NCBI GenBank assembly: GCA_017613135.1
Contig: JAGAEN010000009.1
Span: 1-32,247, forward strand
Direction of reading: 5' to 3'
From: Candidatus Saccharimonadota bacterium
GTDB lineage: Bacteria; Patescibacteriota; Saccharimonadia; Saccharimonadales; Saccharimonadaceae
Length of the DNA: 32,247 nt
Shown here: one piece after another, positions 6,705 through 13,996 of the stretch
Layout of the letters: the number at the start of each line of letters is the position of its first letter
Position numbering within the stretch: position 1 is the stretch's first letter
Position numbers and translations under genes: made by a program
The notes under the pieces: model-generated
What the model was told of the DNA's origin: nothing
What the model saw: only the letters and a program-made list of their open reading frames with translations
Databases searched by the model: none

Positions 6705-6717
6705 GATATGCTATAAT
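6689..6717 (+). promoter_or_regulatory. Promoter of the 90-aa gene
   Basis: TTGCAT (6689-6694), 17 bases, TATAAT (6712-6717) with extended -10 TGC. It overlaps the sortase promoter on the other strand, so polymerase should occupy only one at a time. Confidence 0.85.
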
Positions 6718-6765
6718 AGACTATACGCACAAGGGGGCGTACATTAATTTTTAGGAGGGTTTAAA

Positions 6766-7038
6766 ATGATTATTACGATGGAAGATCTCAACTATGAGTA
6801 CTGCCGCATTATGAATGAGGAGAACAAAATCAACCACACCAAAGACATCCCTGACTCAACTGAAATCTACAAGATAGTTTTCGGCTCCAAGATTACCGAA
6901 AAAATGGCCAAAGCCTACTTCAAATTCATCGAAGAAGGTGGTTGCAAATATTGCAACTCCTTCACTGCCATCATCGTCATGTCCACGCTTCTCTCTCAAG
7001 GTCGCTGGTATGACTGGCGCGAGAAAGAATATCACTGA
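6766..7038 (+). CDS. Hypothetical 90-aa protein with CxxC pair
   Basis: I do not recognise this protein. It is 90 residues, begins MIITMEDLNYEYCRIMNEE, is predominantly helical by composition, and has a GGCKYCNSF motif (Cys58, Cys61 region) that could bind metal or form a disulfide. No signal peptide or membrane segment. Evidence that it is real: a strong promoter 48 bases upstream, an excellent Shine-Dalgarno (AGGAGG, 9 bases before ATG) and a strong terminator 13 bases after the UGA stop. It is therefore its own transcription unit, separate from thyA-folA-glyA. The leader contains a CAAGGGGGCGTAC stretch. Confidence 0.75.
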   Translation: MIITMEDLNYEYCRIMNEENKINHTKDIPDSTEIYKIVFGSKITEKMAKAYFKFIEEGGCKYCNSFTAIIVMSTLLSQGRWYDWREKEYH

Positions 7039-7050
7039 CCCCCTAACCCC

Positions 7051-7077
7051 GCCCCGATTTTAAATCGGGGCATTTTT
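7051..7077 (+). terminator. Intrinsic terminator of the 90-aa gene
   Basis: GCCCCGATTT (7051-7060) and AAATCGGGGC (7062-7071) form a near-perfect palindrome, followed by ATTTTTT. High G/C lower stem plus U-tract. Confidence 0.92.
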
Positions 7078-7100
7078 TAACTCAAAAACTCACAAAATAA

Positions 7101-7109
7101 TGTTATAAT
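7101..7109 (+). promoter_or_regulatory. Extended -10 promoter of thyA-folA-glyA
   Basis: TGTTATAAT; the -10 hexamer is 7104-7109. An ATG at 7108 falls inside this box and would lie upstream of the transcript, so it cannot be the thyA start. No clear -35. Confidence 0.75.
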
Positions 7110-7128
7110 GATAAAAACTGGAGGTAAA

Positions 7129-8094
7129 ATGAGCAAATTTGACGACCAATATATCGATTTATGCCGGCGAATTTTGGATCACGGTGAAAAAATCGTAAAT
7201 TACAAAAAATCCGACCATCGTGACAAAAAGGTCGCCACTGCTATTCCCGACCACGCCGCCCAAGGCGCTTCAGCATCCCGTACCATTCGCTTACCTCATC
7301 AAGTATTACAATTTAATCTAGAAGAAGAATTCCCGATTTTAGTCTCTAAAAAAGTCGCCTTTAAGACCGCCACCCTTGAGATGCTCTGGATTTACCAGCA
7401 AGCCTCAAACGATGTCCGCTGGCTCCACGAGCGTGGAATCAAGATTTGGAATGAATGGGAAATCGCCGAAGATGGCACCTATATGGGGCGAAACATCAAC
7501 AAAATCTACGCTAAGAATCATCCCAATGAAGAAAAGGAAAACTTTGCTCATACCATCGGCACCGCCTACGGCTGGATAGTCAGACGTTACGATTTAATCA
7601 ATAACCTCATCACCACCTTAAAAGAAAACCCTGGCAATCGCCGAATGATTATGTCGCTCTGGCAAAACGAATGGCTCGAGACCGCCGCTCTGCCTTCCTG
7701 CGTCTGGAATTCTCAGTGGAACCTCATCGACGGTCATCTCAACGTTCTCGTCACTTCCCGCTCTTCCGATGTGCCACTAGGGCTACCATTTAATATCGCT
7801 CAATATGCCGTTCTCTGCCACTTAATTGCTCAGTGCATCGGCGCAAAGCCGGGTCAAATGACCTTCATTACCAACGACGCCCACATCTACGAAAACCAAA
7901 TCGACGGCATTAAAGAACAGATTTCTCGATATGACGAAGCAGTCAAAAGAGGCACGCTCCCCAAAGCTCCGAAACTGTGGCTAAATCCCGACATCAAGGA
8001 TTTCTATCAATTTGACAGCTCACGCGAATTAAAAGATATAAGATTGGAGGGTTATGAAAATCTCGGCGCCATCAAAATGCCAGTTACGGAGTAA
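7129..8094 (+). CDS. thyA: Thymidylate synthase ThyA
   Basis: 321 residues from ATG 7129, chosen because GGAGGT lies 3 bases upstream and the in-frame ATG at 7108 is part of the -10 box. The active-site Cys191 lies in LPSCVW, and SRSSDVPLGLPFNIAQY is the phosphate/dUMP-binding block. The protein is longer than E. coli ThyA (264), with extra sequence in the small domain as in the Lactobacillus casei type. It methylates dUMP to dTMP using methylene-tetrahydrofolate, which is oxidised to dihydrofolate. First gene of a three-gene operon with folA (2-base gap) and glyA, which together regenerate the cofactor. Confidence 0.96.
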   Translation: MSKFDDQYIDLCRRILDHGEKIVNYKKSDHRDKKVATAIPDHAAQGASASRTIRLPHQVLQFNLEEEFPILVSKKVAFKTATLEMLWIYQQASNDVRWLHERGIKIWNEWEIAEDGTYMGRNINKIYAKNHPNEEKENFAHTIGTAYGWIVRRYDLINNLITTLKENPGNRRMIMSLWQNEWLETAALPSCVWNSQWNLIDGHLNVLVTSRSSDVPLGLPFNIAQYAVLCHLIAQCIGAKPGQMTFITNDAHIYENQIDGIKEQISRYDEAVKRGTLPKAPKLWLNPDIKDFYQFDSSRELKDIRLEGYENLGAIKMPVTE

Positions 8095-8096
8095 AA

Positions 8097-8573
8097 ATGA
8101 TTAGTATAATCGCTGCGATAGGCAAAAATCGTGAATTGGGCCTGAATAATGCCCTAGTTTTCCACATCAAAGAAGATATGAAGTTTTTTAAGGACACTAC
8201 TACAGGCCACCCGATTCTAATGGGCAAAAAGACCTTAGAGAGTATTGGTCGCCCCTTACCTAATCGCAAAAACTACGTTGCGGCTTTTTCTACCGAAGAA
8301 CTACCAGAAAATGTCATCCCCGTTACCGACCTCCACTCTTTTTTGAAACAGCACCAAGACGACCCCGAAGAATTATTTGTCTGTGGTGGCGCCACTATTT
8401 ATCGCGAGGCTCTTCCCTACGCCAAGCACCTTTATCTCACCGAAATCGACGCTAGCACCGAAGCCGACGTCTATTTCCCCGAATTTGACAAGCAAAAATA
8501 CACTAAAAAAATCCTAAAGAAAGGCTCCGAAAATGATCTAACCTTCACCTTCGCAAAATATACACTAAAATAA
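8097..8573 (+). CDS. folA: Dihydrofolate reductase
   Basis: 158 residues, typical for bacterial DHFR. The N-terminus [18 protein letters not shown] matches the family opening (IAAVD..RVIGxxN). Asp in HIKEDMKFF is the expected catalytic acid; [20 protein letters not shown] is the NADPH/loop block, and [14 protein letters not shown] is the second dinucleotide motif. The usual Trp of the PWH loop is Phe (VFH). It reduces DHF from ThyA to THF. It starts 2 bases after the thyA stop with GGAG in the end of thyA. Confidence 0.96.
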   Translation: MISIIAAIGKNRELGLNNALVFHIKEDMKFFKDTTTGHPILMGKKTLESIGRPLPNRKNYVAAFSTEELPENVIPVTDLHSFLKQHQDDPEELFVCGGATIYREALPYAKHLYLTEIDASTEADVYFPEFDKQKYTKKILKKGSENDLTFTFAKYTLK

Positions 8574-8581
8574 GGAGTAAA

Positions 8582-9952
8582 ATGAAAGATTTAGTATTTG
8601 ATTTAATCAACCAAGAAAAAACCAGGCAGAGCGAAGGTTTAGAACTTATCCCTAGCGAAAATTATGTTAGTAAAGACGTATTAAATGCTATGGGCTCGGT
8701 CCTCACCAACAAATATTCCGAAGGCTACCCGAGTTTTGAAGGCATCAATGAATGGAGCGAGGACGAAATCGCCGACAAAATCTTACCCAATTACCGCTAC
8801 TACGGCGGTCAAGAAAATGTCGACCGCATCGAACGCCTTGCTATTGACCGTGCCTGCCGGCTTTTCCACGCCGACCACGCCAACGTCCAGCCTCATTCCG
8901 GTGCCCAAGCCAATAATGCCGTCTATTTTGCTTGGCTCGAACCTGGCGACACCGTACTTGGTATGTCGCTTCCCGCTGGTGGACACTTAACTCACGGCGC
9001 CAAAGTCACTCTGAGCGCTCACATTTATAATTTTATCGGCTACGGCGTTACCGAAGATGGCGATATCGACTACGACGAATTAGAAAACCTCGCACTAGAA
9101 CATTTACCCAAACTCATTCTCATCGGCTACTCTGCCTTTATGAAAATTCCCGATTTTGCCCGCGTCGCCAAAATCCGTGAGAAAGTCCAACAAAAATCCG
9201 AGCACGAAGTGCTTTTGATGGCTGATATGGCTCACGTCGCTGGTCTTATCGCCGCCGGCGAACATCCCAATCCTCTAGACTATGGCTTTGACGTGATGAC
9301 CACCACCACCCACAAGACTCTCCGCGGTCCTCGCGGCGGGCTTATCTTAAGTAAAGGTAACGTCGCTTCCCCACTGAAAAAACCCGAAAAAACTCTAAAA
9401 AACATTCCAATTTTAATCGACCGCGCCGTTTTCCCGGGTACCCAAGGAGGTCCTTTGGAACACATCATTGCTGCAAAAGCCGTAGCTTTCGGTGAAGCCT
9501 TAAAGCCCGAGTTTAAGACTTACGCTAAAAATATCATAAAAAACGCCAAAGCCCTCGCCGAAGAGTTAAAATCTCAAGGTTTTATCTTACAAGGTAATGG
9601 TACCGACAATCATCTCATTTTAATCAACGTTAAAAATAGTTTTGGTTTCGATGGCAAACTCTACGAAAAGGCTCTCGACAAAGCCGGCCTAACTCTAAAT
9701 GCCAATTCACTCCCTCACGACAAAGGCGCCGCCTTCCGCCCTTCTGGCGTCCGTCTTGGCACCCCAGCCATCACCACTCGTGGCCTCGGCACACCTGAAA
9801 TGAAAACTCTCGCCCATTGGATGAAAAGGGTTGCCGAAATCTGCGAAAAAGCCGAAACCGAAGAAGAGCTAAATAATTACGCCGAAGACCTTACTGTCAT
9901 TAAAAACGAAGTCAGGACCTTGGCGCTCAAATTTCCCATCCCATCCGTCTAA
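8582..9952 (+). CDS. glyA: Serine hydroxymethyltransferase
   Basis: 456 residues, longer than the usual 410-430. SHMT landmarks: [22 protein letters not shown], the PLP lysine Lys245 in [30 protein letters not shown], and the C-terminal arginine block [17 protein letters not shown]. It transfers the hydroxymethyl group of serine to THF, giving glycine and methylene-THF, the donor for ThyA. An insertion of about 20 residues (51-71, rich in Glu/Asp) splits the usual YPGxRYYGG motif, next to the active site. AAGGAG precedes the ATG. Last gene of the thyA-folA-glyA operon; no hairpin is seen before the tRNA gene 23 bases further on. Confidence 0.97.
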   Translation: MKDLVFDLINQEKTRQSEGLELIPSENYVSKDVLNAMGSVLTNKYSEGYPSFEGINEWSEDEIADKILPNYRYYGGQENVDRIERLAIDRACRLFHADHANVQPHSGAQANNAVYFAWLEPGDTVLGMSLPAGGHLTHGAKVTLSAHIYNFIGYGVTEDGDIDYDELENLALEHLPKLILIGYSAFMKIPDFARVAKIREKVQQKSEHEVLLMADMAHVAGLIAAGEHPNPLDYGFDVMTTTTHKTLRGPRGGLILSKGNVASPLKKPEKTLKNIPILIDRAVFPGTQGGPLEHIIAAKAVAFGEALKPEFKTYAKNIIKNAKALAEELKSQGFILQGNGTDNHLILINVKNSFGFDGKLYEKALDKAGLTLNANSLPHDKGAAFRPSGVRLGTPAITTRGLGTPEMKTLAHWMKRVAEICEKAETEEELNNYAEDLTVIKNEVRTLALKFPIPSV

Positions 9953-9957
9953 AAATG

Positions 9958-9966
9958 TGTTATAAT
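9958..9966 (+). promoter_or_regulatory. Extended -10 box of tRNA-Ala(CGC)
   Basis: TGTTATAAT, ending 9 bases before the mature tRNA 5' end at 9976; it directly follows the glyA stop. Predicted +1 is about 9973. Confidence 0.65.
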
Positions 9967-9975
9967 AGTGTTGTT

Positions 9976-10051
9976 GGGGTATTAGCTCAGCTGATAGAGC
10001 GCCGCATTCGCATTGCGGAGGTCGCGGGTTTAAGTCCCGCATACTCCACCA
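9976..10051 (+). tRNA. tRNA-Ala (CGC anticodon)
   Basis: 76 bases with encoded CCA. The acceptor GGGGTAT/ATACTCC has the G3:U70 alanine identity pair. The anticodon arm CCGCA-TTCGCAT-TGCGG gives anticodon CGC (reads GCG). T-arm GCGGGTTTAAGTCCCGC has TTTAAGT in the loop. Starts about 3 bases after the predicted transcription start. Confidence 0.95.
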
Positions 10052-10067
10052 ATATTAGATAATAAAT

Positions 10068-10093
10068 ACCCTCAGCAATTGCTGAGGGTTTTG
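10068..10093. terminator. Bidirectional terminator between tRNA-Ala and HD gene
   Basis: Perfect palindrome ACCCTCAGCAATTGCTGAGG plus GT (10068-10089), with TTTT on the plus side. It separates converging genes and can serve both. Confidence 0.85.
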
Positions 10094-10106
10094 GATGGGA
10101 GTGATA

Positions 10107-10922
10107 TTATTTCGGATAATAAGGTACACAGTTCTCGTACTTCCATTTAAATGGCGAACTTCTCACATCAGAAACTGCCGCTGTCAAAAGTTCTAACACT
10201 GGATCCACGATATTTTGCGGAAAATCACGAATACCAGCTACCATATGTGCCGCCCAAATGTCTGTCGCACACTCAGTACCAGTAATTCTCGCAAAATGCA
10301 AATCTTGCATCGTATATTCTGGCTTCACCGCCACCGAACCATTATTCCCATACCGCTCCATCAGAAGTGTCATCAAGACCGCTTCTAACTTGTCCAGCGC
10401 ATAAAGCGCCTTTCCAGCGTAGGAATCCCTGTTTTGAAGCGCTTTAAACAGCTCGAGAACTTGTCCAGCATCATTCTCGCCATACACCGAAACAAAATCT
10501 TCCAGAACTTCAAGCTCCAGCTTTTCTTTTTCTTTGTGGCTTGGACGGCCGTCATCCGGAATATCCGCATCTTCTCCGACATCGTGTATCAGCCCGATGG
10601 TAATCAGACTCCACGCATCGACTGAGAACAAGAGATTAAAATTGCCATTTTCATTGAAAAACTTCGGAAAATTATTATAAAACACCGAACAAAGCCAAGC
10701 CACCTTCGCCTGATGCTCTAAAACACTTTCCCCTCTACGGTAAATTAAATCTCCTGTCGGTAGACCCCTAAAAGAAAAGACTCCTTCCGTTTCCTTGTCA
10801 AAGCCAAAAGGACACATTGCGCCAGTCAGGCAAAAGCCCGACCGAAACACTGCCGCTCTCGTAGCGAACCGTTTATACGCCTGCCATATTTTATCGCAAG
10901 GCACTTCGTACTGCAAAAACAA
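10107..10922 (-). CDS. HD-domain phosphohydrolase, YfbR-like
   Basis: 271 residues. The HD signature is complete: His70 (VLEHQAKVAW), His113-Asp114 (GLIHDVGEDAD) and Asp177 (ALDKLEAVL), which together bind a divalent metal. The layout resembles HD proteins of the YfbR/HDDC2 group, which are 5'-deoxynucleotidases; a role in nucleotide turnover would suit its place beside thyA-folA-glyA, but other HD hydrolases cannot be ruled out. The start is a TTG codon at 10922, supported by AAAGGAG 9-10 bases upstream and a stop codon two codons before it. Own promoter at 10962-10970. Opposite in direction to both neighbours. Confidence 0.8.
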   Translation of the reverse strand: MFLQYEVPCDKIWQAYKRFATRAAVFRSGFCLTGAMCPFGFDKETEGVFSFRGLPTGDLIYRRGESVLEHQAKVAWLCSVFYNNFPKFFNENGNFNLLFSVDAWSLITIGLIHDVGEDADIPDDGRPSHKEKEKLELEVLEDFVSVYGENDAGQVLELFKALQNRDSYAGKALYALDKLEAVLMTLLMERYGNNGSVAVKPEYTMQDLHFARITGTECATDIWAAHMVAGIRDFPQNIVDPVLELLTAAVSDVRSSPFKWKYENCVPYYPK

Positions 10923-10961
10923 ATATCATCACTCCTTTCAACGTACTCCCATCCTTCTATC

Positions 10962-10970
10962 ATTATAACA
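10962..10970 (-). promoter_or_regulatory. Extended -10 promoter of the HD gene
   Basis: TATGTTATAATGA on the minus strand: TATAAT at 10962-10967 preceded by TGT. Leader of about 35 bases with AAAGGAG. No clear -35. Confidence 0.65.
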
Positions 10971-11014
10971 TAATAGACTTTTTTATAAAAAATTATAAAC
11001 ATAATTATAATATA

Positions 11015-11023
11015 TGCTATAAT
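11015..11023 (+). promoter_or_regulatory. Extended -10 promoter of the surface protein gene
   Basis: TGCTATAAT in a very A/T-rich stretch (10975-11040). Predicted start about 11030; AGAGAGG lies 7 bases before the ATG. 10975-11014 holds only A/T-rich sequence. Confidence 0.65.
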
Positions 11024-11053
11024 AATATACATAATATAAAGAGAGGTACCAAT

Positions 11054-12658
11054 ATGCATCAAGAAAATCATCAAATATTACACTATGCGACACTTTCGCT
11101 AGTGTTCTTTACTCTTCTTTCTGGATTCATATTATCTTATTATTCTAAAGTTTCTGCCACTGACCCATCAGCTACTGCTACTGCCACTGTCCACGTCGCT
11201 GAGGCTTGTACTCTCTCTGCTAATAACACATCCTCTCACAATGCAGAAATGAGTAACGGTACCTACGAAGAAGGCATTGGTTCTACTACCTTTAATGTGA
11301 AGTGTAACGATGCTTCTGGTTTTGCTCTCTATGCTATCGGTTATTCAAACGAGGAATACGGTAATACTAATATGATAGGGGATTCTACCAGTTTGACTAT
11401 TCCTACTGGTACCGAGGCTGCATTAGGTAGTACATCCTCTCACTGGTCTATGAAAGTAACAAAAGACACCACTTCCTATACTCCAGCCAATCTCACCATC
11501 AATAATAGTTTTGATTCCTATCATGTAGTACCAGATACCTATACTAAGGTTGCTACCTATACTACTAGTACTGATGGTGTTAATGGTGCTGGCTCATCCG
11601 TCATTGCTACTTACGATGCCAGAGTCTCCGCCACCCAAGCCGCCGATAGCTATGTTGGGAAGGTGAAGTTCACCTTAGTCCATCCTAGCACTGCTGCTAC
11701 TCCCACCTTCATTCCGCCATCTGCTTCCTGTAACACAAAAGTTCCCGGTGCCACCTATATGCAAGACATCACCTCATCAAATAAAGCCACAATACTCGCC
11801 GGTATGACTGCCGGCAACCGCTACTACTTAAGAGATTCTCGTGACGAAAAGCCATATTGTGTAGGAAAACTCGCCGATGGCAATCTCTGGATGCTAGACA
11901 ACCTAGCTCTAGATATCGTAACTACAGACCTTAACACACTTAAAGGTAACACCAATGCTTCCGATACCACTCTAGAATACCTAAAAGGCACCCACGTACG
12001 CGGTGATGGAAATATCACAGGAGATACTAATTATCCTACTGCCGGCGTAGGCTACTTTGACACTAATGACTATTACAGCATTCCCCAAATAGCCATTAGC
12101 GGTGATTGTAATGATGCCTACTGTGTCAATGACCCAGCAAGTCGTAAATGGACTAGTAACTCCACTACTCAGGCTAAAATAAATGGAACTACTAGCATCG
12201 TCCAAGGTAAAATCGGCATCTATTATAACTACTGTGCCGCCTCCGCTGGCTCCTACTGCTATGGTAGTGGTACCAGAACCATCGGTTCCCCAACATCAGA
12301 TCCCAATACATCTTCCCTAAGAGACGTCACCGAAGACATCTGCCCAAGTGGCTGGCGACTACCTACCAGCGACAATGAATCTGCTCCATACGGTGAATTC
12401 AAAACCCTTTATGACCTATACAGTGGTGGTACCCCAAGCCAGGTAGCAGCCTTTGAGACAGCCCTCTCTACGCCTCTTTCCGGCTACTTCAGCTCTGGTA
12501 AGGCTTGCTATCAGGGTCACTACGGCCGCTTCTGGTCCTCTACGTGGAACATTCATGACGGTATGAAAAGCCTCTCCGTCCGTTCTAGCTCTGTCGGTCC
12601 GTCCAATGGCAGTAATCGCAACAACAGTTTATCGGTGCGCTGTATCCTAGGCTCCTAA
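11054..12658 (+). CDS. Secreted surface protein with C-terminal FISUMP domain
   Basis: 534 residues. Signal peptide/anchor at residues 10-37. An extracellular region rich in Ser, Thr and Asn (about 40-225) follows, then Pro-rich ITxPP-type linker (TPTFIPPSASC) and a C-terminal domain with NLWMLDNLALD, ICPSGWRLPTSDN and RFWSSTWN...SVRCIL. These last motifs are those of the Fibrobacter succinogenes major paralogous (FISUMP, TIGR02145-like) family, related in fold to C-type-lectin-like domains. Ligand binding or adhesion is inferred. No LPXTG signal at the C-terminus. A paralogue is cut by each window edge. The last 40 codons are nearly all NNC/NNT, as in retroelement-diversified proteins. Own promoter and terminator. 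Confidence 0.85.
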   Translation: MHQENHQILHYATLSLVFFTLLSGFILSYYSKVSATDPSATATATVHVAEACTLSANNTSSHNAEMSNGTYEEGIGSTTFNVKCNDASGFALYAIGYSNEEYGNTNMIGDSTSLTIPTGTEAALGSTSSHWSMKVTKDTTSYTPANLTINNSFDSYHVVPDTYTKVATYTTSTDGVNGAGSSVIATYDARVSATQAADSYVGKVKFTLVHPSTAATPTFIPPSASCNTKVPGATYMQDITSSNKATILAGMTAGNRYYLRDSRDEKPYCVGKLADGNLWMLDNLALDIVTTDLNTLKGNTNASDTTLEYLKGTHVRGDGNITGDTNYPTAGVGYFDTNDYYSIPQIAISGDCNDAYCVNDPASRKWTSNSTTQAKINGTTSIVQGKIGIYYNYCAASAGSYCYGSGTRTIGSPTSDPNTSSLRDVTEDICPSGWRLPTSDNESAPYGEFKTLYDLYSGGTPSQVAAFETALSTPLSGYFSSGKACYQGHYGRFWSSTWNIHDGMKSLSVRSSSVGPSNGSNRNNSLSVRCILGS

Positions 12659-12667
12659 ACTTCCACC

Positions 12668-12701
12668 ACAAAATAAACTCCCTTCCGGGAGTTTATTTTG
12701 T
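12668..12701. terminator. Bidirectional terminator between surface gene and rpsI
   Basis: Perfect 15-base-pair stem: ACAAAATAAACTCCC (12668-12682), loop TTCC, GGGAGTTTATTTTGT (12687-12701). The A/T-rich base of the stem gives a U-rich tail on either strand. Confidence 0.92.
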
Positions 12702-12719
12702 AAGAGACGTTCATTAGCC

Positions 12720-13121
12720 TTAACGCTTCGAGAACTGCTCTTTCTTTCTTGCCGAGCGAAGACCATACTTCTTGCGTTCCTTTTCGCGTGGATCGCGTGA
12801 AGTAAAGCCAGCTTTTTTAAGTACTGGGCGAAGGTCCGGTGCCTCTAAGACAAGTGCCTTTGAGATAGCGAGCTTAATCGCATCTACCTGACCAGCCAAA
12901 CCACCACCTTTCACAATGATAGTAATATCATACTCTTTCTGCTTTTCGGCTAGTGCCAAAGGATCCGTCACTTCTGCAAGATAAGTCTTGTTATTAGAAA
13001 GATATTCTAATGCTGGCTTACCGTTGATGGTGATTTCACCTTTACCCTTATAGAGTCGCGCAGTCGCGGTCGCCGATTTGCGGCGTCCCAACCCGTAAAT
13101 GTATTTTTTCGTAGCAACCAT
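12720..13121 (-). CDS. rpsI: 30S ribosomal protein S9
   Basis: 133 residues. YGLGRRKSATATARLYKG at the start and the basic tail RDPREKERKKYGLRSARKK ending in KR are diagnostic of uS9, whose C-terminal tail reaches the P-site tRNA. The ATG overlaps the rplM stop by one base (TAATG), so translation is coupled; AAGGAG lies 9 bases upstream. Last gene of the long ribosomal/rpoA run; followed by the shared terminator at 12668-12701. The rplM-rpsI pair is a common bacterial pair. Confidence 0.97.
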   Translation of the reverse strand: MVATKKYIYGLGRRKSATATARLYKGKGEITINGKPALEYLSNNKTYLAEVTDPLALAEKQKEYDITIIVKGGGLAGQVDAIKLAISKALVLEAPDLRPVLKKAGFTSRDPREKERKKYGLRSARKKEQFSKR

Positions 13122-13546
13122 TATTTAATCTCCTTTGGATTTTGTGCGGCGTGAGTATGCTCTGCGCCATCGAAAATACGAAGGCGAGCCATTCTATCCG
13201 CTGCTAATTTATTCTTCGGGAGCATTCCTTTAACGGCCTCACGAATTGCCATCGCTGGCTCCTTTTCAATCACTTCCTCGAGTTTAAGCGAGGTCAGCCC
13301 ACCTGGGAAACCACTGTGACGATGATACATCTTCTGAGTCATCTTTTCACCCGTCACCTTGATATTCTTGGCGTTAGTCACTACGACATAGTCGCCATTA
13401 TCAATGTGTGGGGTGTAAGTCACCTTGCTTTTACCCATTAATTTGTCGGCAATCACTACCGCTAGTTTACCAAGTGGCAAACTAGAAGCGTCAATCACCC
13501 ACCATTCACGCTGAATTTCAGCGCCTTTTTGAGAATAAGTTTTCAT
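13121..13546 (-). CDS. rplM: 50S ribosomal protein L13
   Basis: 141 residues. WWVIDASSLPLGKLAVVIADKL, GDYVVVTNAKNIKVTG and KMYHRHSGFPGGL are uL13 blocks; AVKGMLPKNKLAADRMARL is the late conserved block. It binds 23S rRNA early in assembly. Starts inside the TAATG overlap with rplQ, with AAGGAGG 7 bases upstream; ends in a TAATG overlap with rpsI. Confidence 0.97.
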   Translation of the reverse strand: MKTYSQKGAEIQREWWVIDASSLPLGKLAVVIADKLMGKSKVTYTPHIDNGDYVVVTNAKNIKVTGEKMTQKMYHRHSGFPGGLTSLKLEEVIEKEPAMAIREAVKGMLPKNKLAADRMARLRIFDGAEHTHAAQNPKEIK

Positions 13547-13995
13547 TATTTATCCTCCTTTTTGGCTGGCTTCTTAGCTGGAGCCTTTTTCGCTGGCTCA
13601 GCTTTTTTAGCCTCTTCTTTGACCGGCTCTGCCATCTTCACTTCGTCTACGAAGGAAATGGTACCCATCTCCGAATTATCACCCCGACGATAGCCCGCGC
13701 GTTCGATCTTAAGATAACCAGAATCTCTCTTCATTTGTGGCGCAATCACGTCACAAAGCAGCGTCCCAGCTTCAAGATCATTTAAGCGTGCAATCACTAG
13801 ACGGCGAGAAGCCAGGTCACCCTTTTTCGCGAGAGTTACCAGCTTTTCGGTCATCCGGCGAATTTCTTTCGCCCGTGCAAGAGTCGTCGTGATAGTCTGA
13901 TATTTGATCAGAGAGCACATCAGCCCACGTGTCAGTGCCAATCTCTGGTCGGTTTCACGGCCGAATTTACGGCCTTTGTATCCGTGGCGATGCAT
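13546..13995 (-). CDS. rplQ: 50S ribosomal protein L17
   Basis: 149 residues. MHRHGYKGRKFGRETDQR and LMCSLIKYQTITTTLARAKE are the bL17 signature. The core ends near residue 115; a Lys/Ala/Pro/Glu-rich tail of about 30 residues (KEEAKKAEPAKKAPAKK) follows and is probably disordered. L17 sits near the tunnel exit. It follows rpoA by one base, the order found in most bacteria. The nearest Shine-Dalgarno (GGAG) is 14 bases from the ATG, so re-initiation after rpoA is likely. Confidence 0.96.
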   Translation of the reverse strand: MHRHGYKGRKFGRETDQRLALTRGLMCSLIKYQTITTTLARAKEIRRMTEKLVTLAKKGDLASRRLVIARLNDLEAGTLLCDVIAPQMKRDSGYLKIERAGYRRGDNSEMGTISFVDEVKMAEPVKEEAKKAEPAKKAPAKKPAKKEDK

Positions 13996-13996
13996 A

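Noticed and set aside
7108-7128. thyA start at ATG 7108.
   Set aside because: This ATG is part of the -10 hexamer and would not be in the transcript; ATG 7129 has GGAGGT in front.
10826-11074. 82-aa minus-strand frame over the HD gene start and the surface gene promoter.
   Set aside because: A/T-rich hydrophobic translation of promoter DNA, out of frame with the HD gene; no ribosome-binding site.
12600-12658. LPXTG-type sorting signal on the surface protein as substrate for the sortases.
   Set aside because: The C-terminus ends SVRCILGS, with no LPXTG-like motif, hydrophobic span or basic tail.
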